A stretch of DNA of 64,000 nt from JAKFEW01 sp036675505. Lineage in GTDB: Bacteria > Cyanobacteriota > Sericytochromatia > S15B-MN24 > JAQBPE01. The notes under the pieces are model-generated. The model worked only from the letters and a program-made list of their open reading frames with translations. It was not told where the DNA came from and did no database searches. The DNA lies in the NCBI GenBank assembly GCA_036675505.1, contig JAKFEW010000002.1, positions 1-64,000 of the forward strand, written 5' to 3'. This document shows, one piece after another, positions 23,355-32,212 of this stretch; position 1 is the first letter of the stretch; each line of letters begins with the position of its first letter. A program made the position numbers and the translations under genes.

Positions 23355-23957
23355 ATGCAGCCCAAGATCACCTGCTTCTGGCTCGAAGACACGGGCAAGG
23401 TCCTCCGACAGTTCCGTCGCTACCGATCGAGCGCCGACAAGAACAGCCCCTGCCGGGGCCGCTACGGCTACCACAACGGCCATGCGCCGTTCGACGTCGT
23501 CCAAGGCGAGCCCAACCGAGTCATCAGCGGCGGCGCGATGCCCAAGACCGATCCGCGCTGGCCCACCAAGTGCGACGCCTGCGACTACATCTTCCAGCCG
23601 GACGACGCCTGGCAGATCTCCCCCACTTCGATTTACCGCCGGACGGACACGGGCGAGGAGATGACGCTGCGCGACGCGCCCTTCGGCGCGATGTGGGACG
23701 CGTGGTGGTTCGACGAGCACCGCAAGGGGCCTGACGGCCTGCACCTGATGATCAAGACGCCCGCCGGCGAGTGGAGCGTCGACGGCCCGGCGGCCTTCGG
23801 GTCGAACTCGCGCGAGCCGTGGAAGCGTGCCGGCGATCCGCGCACGCCGGGCAGCGTGAGCGCGCAGCCGTCGATCCTCTTCAACGGCCCGCCGTGCTTC
23901 CACGCCTGGCTCACCAACGGCGAGCTTCACGTCCTCCCGGACTCCGCTCCGTTCTGA
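23355..23957 (+). CDS. Conserved-looking phage protein, 200 residues, unknown
   Basis: ATG 23355 has AGGGAGAA upstream. The protein is rich in Trp, Pro and Gly and has a CDACDY motif near 73-78. A second half contains SVDGPA and WKRAGDPRTPGSVSAQPSI. Its place just before the terminase suggests a late role. I have seen this general pattern in phages but cannot name the family. Confidence 0.65.
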   Translation: MQPKITCFWLEDTGKVLRQFRRYRSSADKNSPCRGRYGYHNGHAPFDVVQGEPNRVISGGAMPKTDPRWPTKCDACDYIFQPDDAWQISPTSIYRRTDTGEEMTLRDAPFGAMWDAWWFDEHRKGPDGLHLMIKTPAGEWSVDGPAAFGSNSREPWKRAGDPRTPGSVSAQPSILFNGPPCFHAWLTNGELHVLPDSAPF

Positions 23958-24171
23958 CCTTCCCGGGGTTTCCTCCTTTCCCCCGGGACCGCGCGATCGC
24001 TCCCCCGCCTGGCGATCGCGCCTCCCTGCCGGAATCACCCTCGGCAGGGCAGTTTGAGGCCCGCACCGCGTCGTTATCTCGGCCATCGCGCTCGAGGTCC
24101 TGACGCCCGGGCGATTTTTTCCAGACCCCCTCCTGGCGCTCGCCGGTTATGCCGGCCTACTGGAGGCCGCC
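23958..24171. other. Pre-terminase spacer, possible packaging site
   Basis: It holds an 8-bp hairpin, CCCTGCCG (24024-24031) with CGGCAGGG (24042-24049), two GCGATCGC words, and CGCCCGGGCG followed by six T. It lies just before terS, the usual place for cos or pac. No gene is seen. Confidence 0.4.
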
Positions 24172-25011
24172 GTGGCCGAGCACGACCCCCCTCAACCTAC
24201 GCCCCCCGACGACGATCCTCATGCTGCTCACGGCGGCCAGGACGGGATAACGGGGGACGAGCTCGACGCAGCGCTCGAGGTGAGCCTGGACGTGTCCGAC
24301 GTCGAGCTCGCGGAGGCTGAGGTGGTCCTGCGCGAAGACGCGCGGCGAACGGGTGAAGAGCTGGACATCTACCCGTACCTGGCGGAGGACGCGCCCGCGG
24401 GCAAGGTCATGCTCAAGGCCCGTTGTGGCGCGCGCACGAAGAGCACCGGCATGCCCTGCTCGAAGGCGGCCGGCTGGCGGACCGAGCACCCCGGCCAGGG
24501 GAAATGCTACCTGCACGGCGGGCGGACGCCCATCAAACATGGGCGCTACAGCATGGTCGAGCGGCCGCGCCTGCGCGAGATCCTCGACAGCCTTGCCGAG
24601 GCCAACGACAACCCCTTCGACATGCTGCCCGAGGTCCTGCTGCTCAGGGCCCTGATCATCGACTACGTCGAGCGCCACGACGACCTGATGGATGCGCTAC
24701 TCGACTGGCACGCCTCCTGGCGTGAGGACGGCGTCGGCGCCGGCAAGCCGCGGCAGCTCCCCGACATCATCGCCGTGGGCAAGCTGATCGCCGACGTGAG
24801 CAGCGTCGTCGATCGGATCCTGAAGCACCAGCAGAAGGGCAGCATCACGCTCGAGGCCTTGGACCGCTACCTCGAGCAGCTCGGCATTGAGACCGCTGCG
24901 GCCGCGCGCGAGGTACTCGGCGATGGAGATACGCGTTCCGCGCTTCTCCGCGCGGTCGAAAAGCGATGGGCAGACATCCGGTTCGACCACCGGAGCGGTC
25001 CGAGGCCTTAA
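24172..25011 (+). CDS. terS: Terminase small subunit
   Basis: GTG 24172 has GGAGG upstream. A zinc-knuckle-like motif, CGARTKSTGMPCSKAAG...CYLHGG then KHGRYS (about 84-128), is typical of small terminase subunits and related phage proteins. The N-terminus is acidic and disordered; the C-terminal half is helical and may oligomerise. The 3' end overlaps the large subunit start by 89 bp. It recognises the packaging site. The same zinc motif recurs in a minus-strand gene at 50.6 kb. Confidence 0.8.
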   Translation: MAEHDPPQPTPPDDDPHAAHGGQDGITGDELDAALEVSLDVSDVELAEAEVVLREDARRTGEELDIYPYLAEDAPAGKVMLKARCGARTKSTGMPCSKAAGWRTEHPGQGKCYLHGGRTPIKHGRYSMVERPRLREILDSLAEANDNPFDMLPEVLLLRALIIDYVERHDDLMDALLDWHASWREDGVGAGKPRQLPDIIAVGKLIADVSSVVDRILKHQQKGSITLEALDRYLEQLGIETAAAAREVLGDGDTRSALLRAVEKRWADIRFDHRSGPRP

Positions 25012-26659
25012 GCAGGCCGAGGGCGAGATCCTCGCGGCCGACGCCGCCGCTCACCGCTTCGCCGTCTACCAGGCGGATCCCGCCGGATACGCGCGCGACA
25101 TCCTCGGCATCACGCCGTGGGCCGGCTGCAACGGCCAGCGCGGACAGCTTGAGCTCTTCAACGACATCGGCGAGAGCGTGCGCAAGCAGCTCGCCGGCCA
25201 GCCCGCGATCAAGAAATTCAAAATCGACGCGGGCCACGGCGTGGGCAAGACTTTCGGCTGCGCCGCGCTCGTGAACTGGTTCCACGACGCCTTCACGCCT
25301 TCGATCGTGATGACCACGGCGCCGGGCAAGGACCAGGTCCGGCTTCTGCTCTGGAAGGACATCTTCGCGCAGCGTGCGCGCGTCCCTGGCCTGCCCGGCC
25401 GCGCGCTCGAGGGCGCGTTGACGCTCCGGAAGAGTCCCGACCATTGGGCCGTCGGCCGCACGGTCGACGACAGCGGCGGCAAGGGCGAAGAGCGCTGGCA
25501 GGGCCAGCACGGTCAGTACCTTATGTTCGTGCTCGACGAGGCCGAAGGCGTCCCGGACCACATCTTTACGTCCACGAACGCGATGATGACCGGCGGCCTG
25601 GTGATCCTGTGGATCATGATCGCCAACCCGAAGACCCGCACCAGCACCTACTACCGCCAGGGCCTCAAGGCCGGCGTCGGCCGCTATCGCCTCTCCGTGC
25701 TCGACCACCCCAACGTGGTCCTCGGCCGCGACGTCGTGCCAGGCGCGACGGGCCGCGAGTGGGTCGAGACGATGATCGCCGACGAGTGCGAGGTCGTTCC
25801 CGCGCACGACGACGACGATTTCACGTTCCAGCTCGCGTGGCCCTGCCGCATTCCGGCGCAGGAAGGTGAGGGCTGGGTCGGCGAGCACCCGCCCGGTACG
25901 ATCTTCCGGCCGTCGAGCGTCTTCTTGTATCGCGTCATGGGCATCGCACCCAAGTCCGGCGCCGGCGACACGATCATCAGCCCCGGCCGCTACGAGGCCG
26001 CGACGAAGCGCACCCCGTCCGGCGATCGCCCGACCGTCGCCTGGGTCGGGGTCGACTGCGCGCGCGACGGCGACGACATGGGCACGGTCTACGCCCGGCA
26101 CGCCGGCAAGGTCTGGCGCGAGGCCCAGATCGCGCACGGCAACACGGACAAGTACTGGAGCACCATCAAGGATCTCGCGAAGCGGCTTAAGGTCGCCGGC
26201 GTCCGCCGCCTGGTGGTCCGCGTCGACGGCACGGGCGGCTGGGGTGCGGGCACCGTGGACAAGGTCCGCGGCGACCTTGAGATCAAGGCCTGGTTCCCCG
26301 ACGGCGTGGTCGTCATCGAGGTGAACTTCGGCGAAGACGCGCACGACAAGCGCGCCTACGCCAACCGCGTGACCGAGCTCTACGGGGAGGCCAACGAGCA
26401 GCTCAAGGGCGTGGCCCTTCACCGCCCGCCGGCGGAGTTGGAGGAGGACCTGACGGCGCGCCGCTACAAGTGGGTCTCCGCCACGGTCCGCAACTCCGAC
26501 GGGACGATCGACGTCGTCGACGTGAAGCAGCTCGAGCCGAAGGCGGCGTTCAAGAAGGATCACCACCGCAGCCCGGACGACGGTGACGGCCTGGTCTTGT
26601 GCGTCGCGCCGGACCGTATTTTTGCAGGCAAGGCGACCGATTGGTCGATCTGGGCCTGA
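24923..26659 (+). CDS. terL: Terminase large subunit
   Basis: I choose ATG 24923 (GAGG nine bases upstream), giving 578 residues. Walker A is GHGVGKT (104-110). Walker B is FVLDEAE (202-208) with the catalytic Glu. A C-terminal nuclease domain starts at WVGVDCARDGDD, followed by RRLVVRVDGTG and the final acidic SPDDGDG, which supply RNase H-like metal ligands. The enzyme drives DNA packaging and cuts the concatemer. Length and motifs are complete. Confidence 0.95.
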   Translation: MEIRVPRFSARSKSDGQTSGSTTGAVRGLKQAEGEILAADAAAHRFAVYQADPAGYARDILGITPWAGCNGQRGQLELFNDIGESVRKQLAGQPAIKKFKIDAGHGVGKTFGCAALVNWFHDAFTPSIVMTTAPGKDQVRLLLWKDIFAQRARVPGLPGRALEGALTLRKSPDHWAVGRTVDDSGGKGEERWQGQHGQYLMFVLDEAEGVPDHIFTSTNAMMTGGLVILWIMIANPKTRTSTYYRQGLKAGVGRYRLSVLDHPNVVLGRDVVPGATGREWVETMIADECEVVPAHDDDDFTFQLAWPCRIPAQEGEGWVGEHPPGTIFRPSSVFLYRVMGIAPKSGAGDTIISPGRYEAATKRTPSGDRPTVAWVGVDCARDGDDMGTVYARHAGKVWREAQIAHGNTDKYWSTIKDLAKRLKVAGVRRLVVRVDGTGGWGAGTVDKVRGDLEIKAWFPDGVVVIEVNFGEDAHDKRAYANRVTELYGEANEQLKGVALHRPPAELEEDLTARRYKWVSATVRNSDGTIDVVDVKQLEPKAAFKKDHHRSPDDGDGLVLCVAPDRIFAGKATDWSIWA

Positions 26660-26669
26660 GGAGGTAGCC

Positions 26670-28064
26670 ATGGAGCGCCAGGACGGCTGGGCCAACGCCG
26701 TGACCGGCTACGGCCAGGAGAAGTACGACAAGCGGCTCTTCACGACGATGGGCGCCGGTCCAGAGATCAGCCAGGTCGAACTCGAGGAGCTCTGCCGCAA
26801 CGACCCGATGGCCGCCCGCATCGTCGAGGCCTACCCGAAGGACGCCACGCGCGAGGGCATCCTCATCAGCACGCCGGACGACCCGGCGATCGGCCGCGGC
26901 GTGGTCGAGGCCTTCGACGCTCTCGACGGCATGGAAGCCGTCTACCAGGGCCTGGTCTGGGGCCGCCAGTTCGGCGGGGCCGTGATCGTGCTCGGCGTGA
27001 ACGACGGCCGCGCGCCCGATCAGCCGCTCGACATGGCGAACATCCAGGAGCTGCGCTTCCTGAACGTGCTCACGCGCCAGGACCTCACGCCGGTCCGCTA
27101 CTACAGCGATCCACGCCAGCGCAGCTACGGCCAGCCCGAGGTCTACCGCGTGAACCCGCTCACGGCCAACGCGCCTGCGGTGTTCGACATCCACGAGACC
27201 CGGCTGGTGCGCTTCGGCGGCGTGCCCGTCACCCCGCGCCGGCGCCTGGCGAACCAGGGCTGGGACGACAGCGTCCTGCAGCGCGCTTACGAGGCGCTCC
27301 GCGGCTACGCTACCGGCCACGACAGCGTGCCGATGATCCTGCAGGACTTCACGCAGATGGTCTACCTGCTGGCCGGCCTGCGCCAGCTGCTGGAGGAAGG
27401 TCGCGAGGCGGAGGTGAAGGCGCGCCTGCACGGCATCGACCTCGGCCGCAGCATCCTCAAGGCCATCACCCTCGACGCCGGCGACAAAGCTGAGCGTCAG
27501 ACCACCAGCGTCGCCGGCCTCAAGGACATGGTCGACAAGGTAGAGGATCGCCTGGTCGCCGCGGCCGACGGCATCCCTCACACGATCCTGCTCGGGCGCG
27601 CGCCCGGCTCCGCCCTCGGCGGCAAGGGCGAGAGCGAGAAGCGCGACTGGTACGACGCCGTCGCGGCCTACCAGCGCATGAAGGTCAGGAAGCCGCTGTG
27701 GCGCCTGCTCACGGTGTTCATGAGCGCGAAGAGCGGGCCGACCGGCGGCAAGGTGCCCGAGGGCGCCGCGCTGACCTTCCCGCCCCTCTGGCAGCCGGAC
27801 CCCAAGCAGATTGCGGACACGCGCAAGGCGATCGCAGACGCGGACGCCGTCTACCTCGATCGCGGCGTGCTCTCGCCGGAAGAGGTCGCACAGTCGAGGT
27901 TCGGCGGTTCCGAGGGTTGGAGTGCTGACACCAAGCTGATCGAAGGCACCGTGCGCGAGCGCCCGCAGCCCGCCCCGGCTGCGCCAGGCGAGGGCGAGGA
28001 CGAGGAGGAAGAATTGGACGAGCACGACGGTAAAAAAAAAGAGCTGACGCAGCCGACCTGGTAG
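26670..28064 (+). CDS. Portal protein (DUF1073 type)
   Basis: ATG 26670 has GAGGAGG upstream and follows terL by 10 bp. The 464-residue sequence matches DUF1073 portals: an N-terminal ARIVEAYPKDATREG segment, a WGRQFGGAVIVLG strand, and the SALGGKGESEKRDWYDAV region near 310. The portal ring is the DNA entry point and connector. The last codons run over nine consecutive A (28032-28040). A shift of one base back here would join the portal to the MuF frame downstream, which lacks any start in its first 74 codons. Confidence 0.92.
   Translation: MERQDGWANAVTGYGQEKYDKRLFTTMGAGPEISQVELEELCRNDPMAARIVEAYPKDATREGILISTPDDPAIGRGVVEAFDALDGMEAVYQGLVWGRQFGGAVIVLGVNDGRAPDQPLDMANIQELRFLNVLTRQDLTPVRYYSDPRQRSYGQPEVYRVNPLTANAPAVFDIHETRLVRFGGVPVTPRRRLANQGWDDSVLQRAYEALRGYATGHDSVPMILQDFTQMVYLLAGLRQLLEEGREAEVKARLHGIDLGRSILKAITLDAGDKAERQTTSVAGLKDMVDKVEDRLVAAADGIPHTILLGRAPGSALGGKGESEKRDWYDAVAAYQRMKVRKPLWRLLTVFMSAKSGPTGGKVPEGAALTFPPLWQPDPKQIADTRKAIADADAVYLDRGVLSPEEVAQSRFGGSEGWSADTKLIEGTVRERPQPAPAAPGEGEDEEEELDEHDGKKKELTQPTW
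28032..28040 (+). other. A9 slippery run between portal and MuF frames
   Basis: Nine A in strongly GC-rich DNA. In the portal frame they read as three Lys codons; the -1 frame opens here (a TAA sits at 28031-28033) and runs without interruption into the MuF gene. Translational -1 slippage on A-AAA-AAA, transcriptional slippage adding one A, or a missing A in the assembly would each give a portal-MuF fusion. Confidence 0.7.
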
Positions 28065-28255
28065 AGAGTGCGCTCGAGGAGCTCGCGAACACGCCAGCGG
28101 CGGAAGGCAAAGCGCTCGAACGACTCCGCGCCCACTTCGAGCGGGCCCGTCGCGAGATCATCGAGCGCCTGAACCGGCTTGCGCCCGGCGCCACGCAGAT
28201 CCGCCCGCACCACCTGCAGCTCCTGCTCGTCCAGGTCGACGCCATCCTCGAGACG

Positions 28256-29743
28256 ATGGTGCGCGCGCAAGGCCGCGAGCTCTCCGAAGTCTGCCGCGAG
28301 GTCCTCGAGGCCGGAGTGGCCAACACGTTCGAAGTCGTCCGGGAGTTCGAAGGCCGGTACGGAAGCAGCGCCATCGCCGAGCGCATCGCCGCCGTCCGGC
28401 CCGTCATCCCGATCGACGCCGTCGCCCGGATGGTCGACGCCCAGAACCTCATCGTCGAGGGCCTGGCCGAGCGCATCCGCGAGGGCATCGCCGCCGAGCT
28501 CGGCCAGTCCATCACCCAGGGCGAGGGCATTGCGAAGGCCACGCGCCGGCTGCGCCAGCACCTCGAAGCTCAGGATTGGCAGCTCGAGCGCATCGCCCGC
28601 ACCGAGATTTCGAACGCCATGAACGTCGGCCATGAGGCGGCGATCGGCCAAGTGGCAGGCTCCTTCCCGGAGCTGGGCCTGAGGAAGCAGTGGTCGGCCC
28701 ACCTGGACGGCCGCACGTCGGCGCGCTGCAGGAGTCTGGATGGCGACGTCGTCGACCACGACAAGGACTTCCACGCCGATGACGGCTGGACCGGGCCGTA
28801 CGCGCCCGCACACCCGAACTGCCGGAGCCGGGTCGTGCCTTGGTCGGATCGCTGGGGCGGCAAGCGGCAGCGATCGCCAGAGGAGAAGGCCCGCGACGAG
28901 GCCGCGTACCAGGCGGAGGCCGCGGCGGCGAAAGCTGCGCGAGCCGAGGCCCGCAAGGCTCAGCGCCTGGTGGCAAAGAGCAAGCAGCCGAAGCCGAAGA
29001 AGGCCAAGCGGCCAGCCCCTGGCGCGCCCGTGTCAGCCGTGCCCACCCCCGCCAAGCGCGGCGGGACAGCGGTTGCCAGCGCCGTAGTGGTGTCGGCGGT
29101 CGACAAGACAAGCAGCGCCGCGCGGCGCGCGCTTGCGGTGATCGACCAGGTGCATGGAGACGGCGTACTCCCCACGATCCCGCTCGTCGTCACGGGCAAG
29201 AAGAAGACCCTTGGCGGCTACTCGTTTACGCACGGCGGCACCGCTTCGGACATCGAGCTCTCCAAGCACGGCAGCCACCCAGAGCTGACGATGGCCCACG
29301 AGGTCGGCCACTTCCTCGACCACCACGGGATCGGCAAGCCCGGCACCTTCGCCACAACGGACAAGTACGGCCAGGACCCTTATATGGCGCGCGTGATGGC
29401 GTCGATTCGCGGGACGGCGGCACATGCCCAGCTGGACGGCTGGCGTGGGCAAGTTGAAACGATCTGGCCTGATGCAACTGGCGCGCCAGCGCGGTATGGT
29501 ATCAGTACGGCGCACACGGCCTATCTGCTCCGCGACGAAGAGCTCTGGGCGCGGGCCTATGCGCAGTACATTGCGACCAAGAGCGGCGACGCCACGATGC
29601 GCACGCAGCTCGAGAGCATCCGGGGCGAACTCTCGCCCTACGCGGCTCGCCAGTGGGCCGACGACGACTTTGAGCCCGTGCTCGCGGCGATGGATAGCTT
29701 GATGGAGAACCGCGGATGGAGCCGATCGACACCACGTCCATGA
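28256..29743 (+). CDS. MuF/SPP1 gp7-type head protein with C-terminal metallopeptidase domain
   Basis: The frame is open from 28034 and reads as good helical protein (DLVESALEELANTPA...), but the first start codon is ATG 28256, with no ribosome site, so expression probably depends on slippage at the A9 run. Residues 60-200 (counted from 28256) are the MuF domain, with LERIARTEISNAMNVGHEAA and YAPAHPNCRSRVVP. A basic Pro/Lys linker (205-275) leads to a zinc-peptidase domain with HEVGH (348-352) and a downstream EELWARAYAQYI that can give the third ligand. MuF proteins enter the capsid and some carry toxins; this tail may be one. Confidence 0.85.
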   Translation: MVRAQGRELSEVCREVLEAGVANTFEVVREFEGRYGSSAIAERIAAVRPVIPIDAVARMVDAQNLIVEGLAERIREGIAAELGQSITQGEGIAKATRRLRQHLEAQDWQLERIARTEISNAMNVGHEAAIGQVAGSFPELGLRKQWSAHLDGRTSARCRSLDGDVVDHDKDFHADDGWTGPYAPAHPNCRSRVVPWSDRWGGKRQRSPEEKARDEAAYQAEAAAAKAARAEARKAQRLVAKSKQPKPKKAKRPAPGAPVSAVPTPAKRGGTAVASAVVVSAVDKTSSAARRALAVIDQVHGDGVLPTIPLVVTGKKKTLGGYSFTHGGTASDIELSKHGSHPELTMAHEVGHFLDHHGIGKPGTFATTDKYGQDPYMARVMASIRGTAAHAQLDGWRGQVETIWPDATGAPARYGISTAHTAYLLRDEELWARAYAQYIATKSGDATMRTQLESIRGELSPYAARQWADDDFEPVLAAMDSLMENRGWSRSTPRP

Positions 29744-29898
29744 CGGCCGAGGAAATGGCCGCAGCCACCGGCATCAGCCTCGATGCCGCCAAGTACATGG
29801 TCGCCGTCCGGGATGAAACCTGGGCCGGTGACCTCCTGGTCGACGAGAACGGCGTGAAGCGCCCGCTCCACCACGGCGAGAACTACCAGGCCGAGTAA
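29716..29898 (+). CDS. Small acidic protein, 60 residues
   Basis: ATG 29716 lies inside the end of the MuF gene (28-bp overlap). The protein is acidic and helical (MTAEEMAAATGISLDAAKYMVAVRDETWAG). If the MuF tail is a toxin, this is where an immunity protein would be expected. Sequence alone does not show this. Confidence 0.5.
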   Translation: MEPIDTTSMTAEEMAAATGISLDAAKYMVAVRDETWAGDLLVDENGVKRPLHHGENYQAE

Positions 29899-29961
29899 CC
29901 CCGGCCTCAACAACACCCCCGCGCCCGGCCACTGGCCGGGCCGTCGTGCGTGGAGGTCCTC

Positions 29962-30150
29962 ATGACCCGCGACATGTTCGTCGAGCGGCTGTCCAACGAG
30001 ACGCCGCTCGCTCCGACCTTCTGCTCGAGCGTGCTCGCCGTCCTAGTGGGCGCTGGCGTCGACCCCGCCGAAGGCTTCGCCACGGCCAAGGCGCTCGCGA
30101 ACACGGGCGTCCTGCGCCCCGTCGAGCCGCGCACCTACCGGGAGGGCTGA
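29962..30150 (+). CDS. Hypothetical protein, 62 residues
   Basis: ATG 29962 has TGGAGGT upstream, preceded by an 8-bp GC hairpin (GCCCGGCC/GGCCGGGC, 29923-29941). The protein has a short hydrophobic centre (SVLAVLVGAGV) and ends against the next start. Family unknown. Confidence 0.55.
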   Translation: MTRDMFVERLSNETPLAPTFCSSVLAVLVGAGVDPAEGFATAKALANTGVLRPVEPRTYREG

Positions 30151-31286
30151 TGGAACGCGTTCAACGCTACGATCGCGGCACGGTCAAGGGGAAGAAGCGC
30201 ACGCCGCAAGGCTTCCTTCGCGTCGACGGCGTGGCGACCCGGTCCGGCGTGTTCACCTACCGCCTGGCGGACGGCTCGACGCGCCGCGAGTACCGGCCGG
30301 CTGACGAGGTCTCGAAGGAGCTGTGCCTGCGGACGCTCGAGGGCTGCCCGGTTACGCTCCGGCACCCCGTGCAGATGGTCGACAGCACCAACGCTCGCGA
30401 GCTCGCCCGCGGCTTCACCGGCTTCGGCGTCCGCTACGACGAAGCGACTGGCCTGGTGCACGTTCCCGACATCACCATCACCGACGCGGCTGCGATCGCC
30501 AGCGTCGAAGGCGGCGAGACCCCCGAGCTGAGCTGCGGTTACACGTGCTGGCTCGAGATGACCTCCGGCGTTGCCAATGGCGAGGCCTACGACGCCATCC
30601 AGCACGACATCGAGCACAACCATCTGGCGCTGGTCGAAGAGGCCCGCGCCGGGCACCAGGCCCGCCTACACCTCGACGCCGCCGAGCAGGTCGAGGACCC
30701 CCAGCCCACCCCCAAGCGTGACACGGAGGAACCCCGAACCATGCTGATCACCATCAACGGCGTCCAGGTCGACATCCCCGATGCTGCCGCCGGCATCGTC
30801 GCTGCCAAGCTCCGCGAGGACGCGGCGACCATCAACACCCTCACCACCGAGCGCGACGGTGCGCGCGGCGACATCAAGACCGAGAAGGATCGGGCCGACG
30901 GCCTGCAGGGCAAGCTCGACCAGGCCGAGAAGGACCTCAAGGCCCGGACCGACGACGCCGGCAAGTTGCCGCTGCTGGTCCAGGCCCGGCTGAAGCTCGA
31001 GCGCGAGGCCGCCGCCGCCCTGCCCGCCGATACCAAGTTCGACGGCCTCACCGATCGCCAGGTGATGGAGGCCGTGGTCAAGGCCGCGGACGCCGACGCG
31101 AAGCTCGACGGCCAGTCCGACGCCTACGTCGCCGGCCGATACGACGGCGCGCTCAAGAGCCTGACCCACACCGACAGCACGGCCGAGGTGAATCTCGCCA
31201 CCAAGCCTGACGGCAGCCAGCGCGTCGACGCCGACGGCGGCCGCGGCGCGATGATCGCGCGCGGCCAGAACCTCTGGAAGGCGTAG
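30150..31286 (+). CDS. DUF2213 protein: prohead protease/scaffold
   Basis: ATG 30150 has GGGAGG upstream. The 378-residue protein starts like DUF2213 proteins (TPQGFLRVDGVATRSGVFTYRLADGSTRREYRPADEV, LEGCPVTLRHP, GETPELSCGY). This family is taken to be a capsid maturation protease. Residues 195-300 form a coiled-coil scaffold part. It lies between portal/MuF and the capsid genes, as expected. Protease and scaffold appear fused in one chain. Confidence 0.85.
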   Translation: MERVQRYDRGTVKGKKRTPQGFLRVDGVATRSGVFTYRLADGSTRREYRPADEVSKELCLRTLEGCPVTLRHPVQMVDSTNARELARGFTGFGVRYDEATGLVHVPDITITDAAAIASVEGGETPELSCGYTCWLEMTSGVANGEAYDAIQHDIEHNHLALVEEARAGHQARLHLDAAEQVEDPQPTPKRDTEEPRTMLITINGVQVDIPDAAAGIVAAKLREDAATINTLTTERDGARGDIKTEKDRADGLQGKLDQAEKDLKARTDDAGKLPLLVQARLKLEREAAAALPADTKFDGLTDRQVMEAVVKAADADAKLDGQSDAYVAGRYDGALKSLTHTDSTAEVNLATKPDGSQRVDADGGRGAMIARGQNLWKA

Positions 31287-31353
31287 CCAGCCCCGAACCC
31301 TGCGACAGCCCCACCGTGATTCCCCTTCCCTCCCCACCCTTTCGGAGGTTCCC

Positions 31354-32151
31354 ATGACCGCCCAGACCAGCTACCCCATCGGCTTCCCGGCTGGCTTCGC
31401 CGGCCAGCTCGTCGGCACGCGCGAGCCGTTCATCCGCACCGGCCTCGCCCAGGCGCCTTTCGACTTCGGCCGCGGCCTGGCCGTCGCGGCCGCGGGCGCT
31501 GCCAAGGTCCGCCTGCCCAACGTGAACGACACCGACGTCGTCTTCTCCGCCGACCTCGTGACCTCGAACAGCGTCATCGGCACGATCACCGTGACCGACA
31601 AGGACGGCGTCGCGACGGCCACGACCCTCGCCGCGACCGTCTTCGCCACCGACCACGCCACGACCATGGCGGCGATCGCGGCCCTGCTCGCGGCCGTCAC
31701 CGGCGTGGCCTCCGCCACCGTCGGCGGCGCGAACAACCGCACGATCACCGTGCTCGCCACCGCTGACTACGGCCTGGCGCTCTCCGCCTTCGTGGTCACG
31801 CTCGGCGGCAGCCAGGCGACCGCGAGCTACGTGGAGCGCACGACCGACGCGTTCACGGGGGTCGCCCTGCACCAGCACAAGGCGCCCGCGACCATCAACG
31901 GCGTCGCGCGCTACGAGGCCAAGGACAGCGTCGATGTCGTCGAGCAGGGCGACATCCGCGTCTGGGCCGAGGGCACCGTCACCGAGACCGACCCCGTCTA
32001 CTGGCGCTACCGCGCGAACGGCTCGGGCAAGGACGTCGGCCAGTTCCGCAAGGACTCGGACTCGGGCAAGGCCGTGCTGGTCACGGGCGTGCGCTTCGCC
32101 GAGGGTCGCACCGGCGCCGGCATCGTGACCCTGCGCGTCAACCGCCCGTAA
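31354..32151 (+). CDS. Capsid structural cement protein (Gp24-like)
   Basis: ATG 31354 has TCGGAGGTT upstream. The 265-residue protein begins with SYPIGFPAGFAGQLVGT and FDFGRGLAVAA, the start pattern of Gp24-like cement proteins, which pin capsomers together. A Thr/Ala-rich insertion (about 65-165) looks like an added surface domain. The C-terminal part returns to the conserved beta fold (EGTVTETDPVYWRY). It lies directly before the major capsid gene. Confidence 0.75.
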   Translation: MTAQTSYPIGFPAGFAGQLVGTREPFIRTGLAQAPFDFGRGLAVAAAGAAKVRLPNVNDTDVVFSADLVTSNSVIGTITVTDKDGVATATTLAATVFATDHATTMAAIAALLAAVTGVASATVGGANNRTITVLATADYGLALSAFVVTLGGSQATASYVERTTDAFTGVALHQHKAPATINGVARYEAKDSVDVVEQGDIRVWAEGTVTETDPVYWRYRANGSGKDVGQFRKDSDSGKAVLVTGVRFAEGRTGAGIVTLRVNRP

Positions 32152-32212
32152 ACCCCTTCCCCGCCCTCCCCTCCCCCGGTGATCCCGGGGTCATCCCCTT
32201 GGAGGTTTCCCC

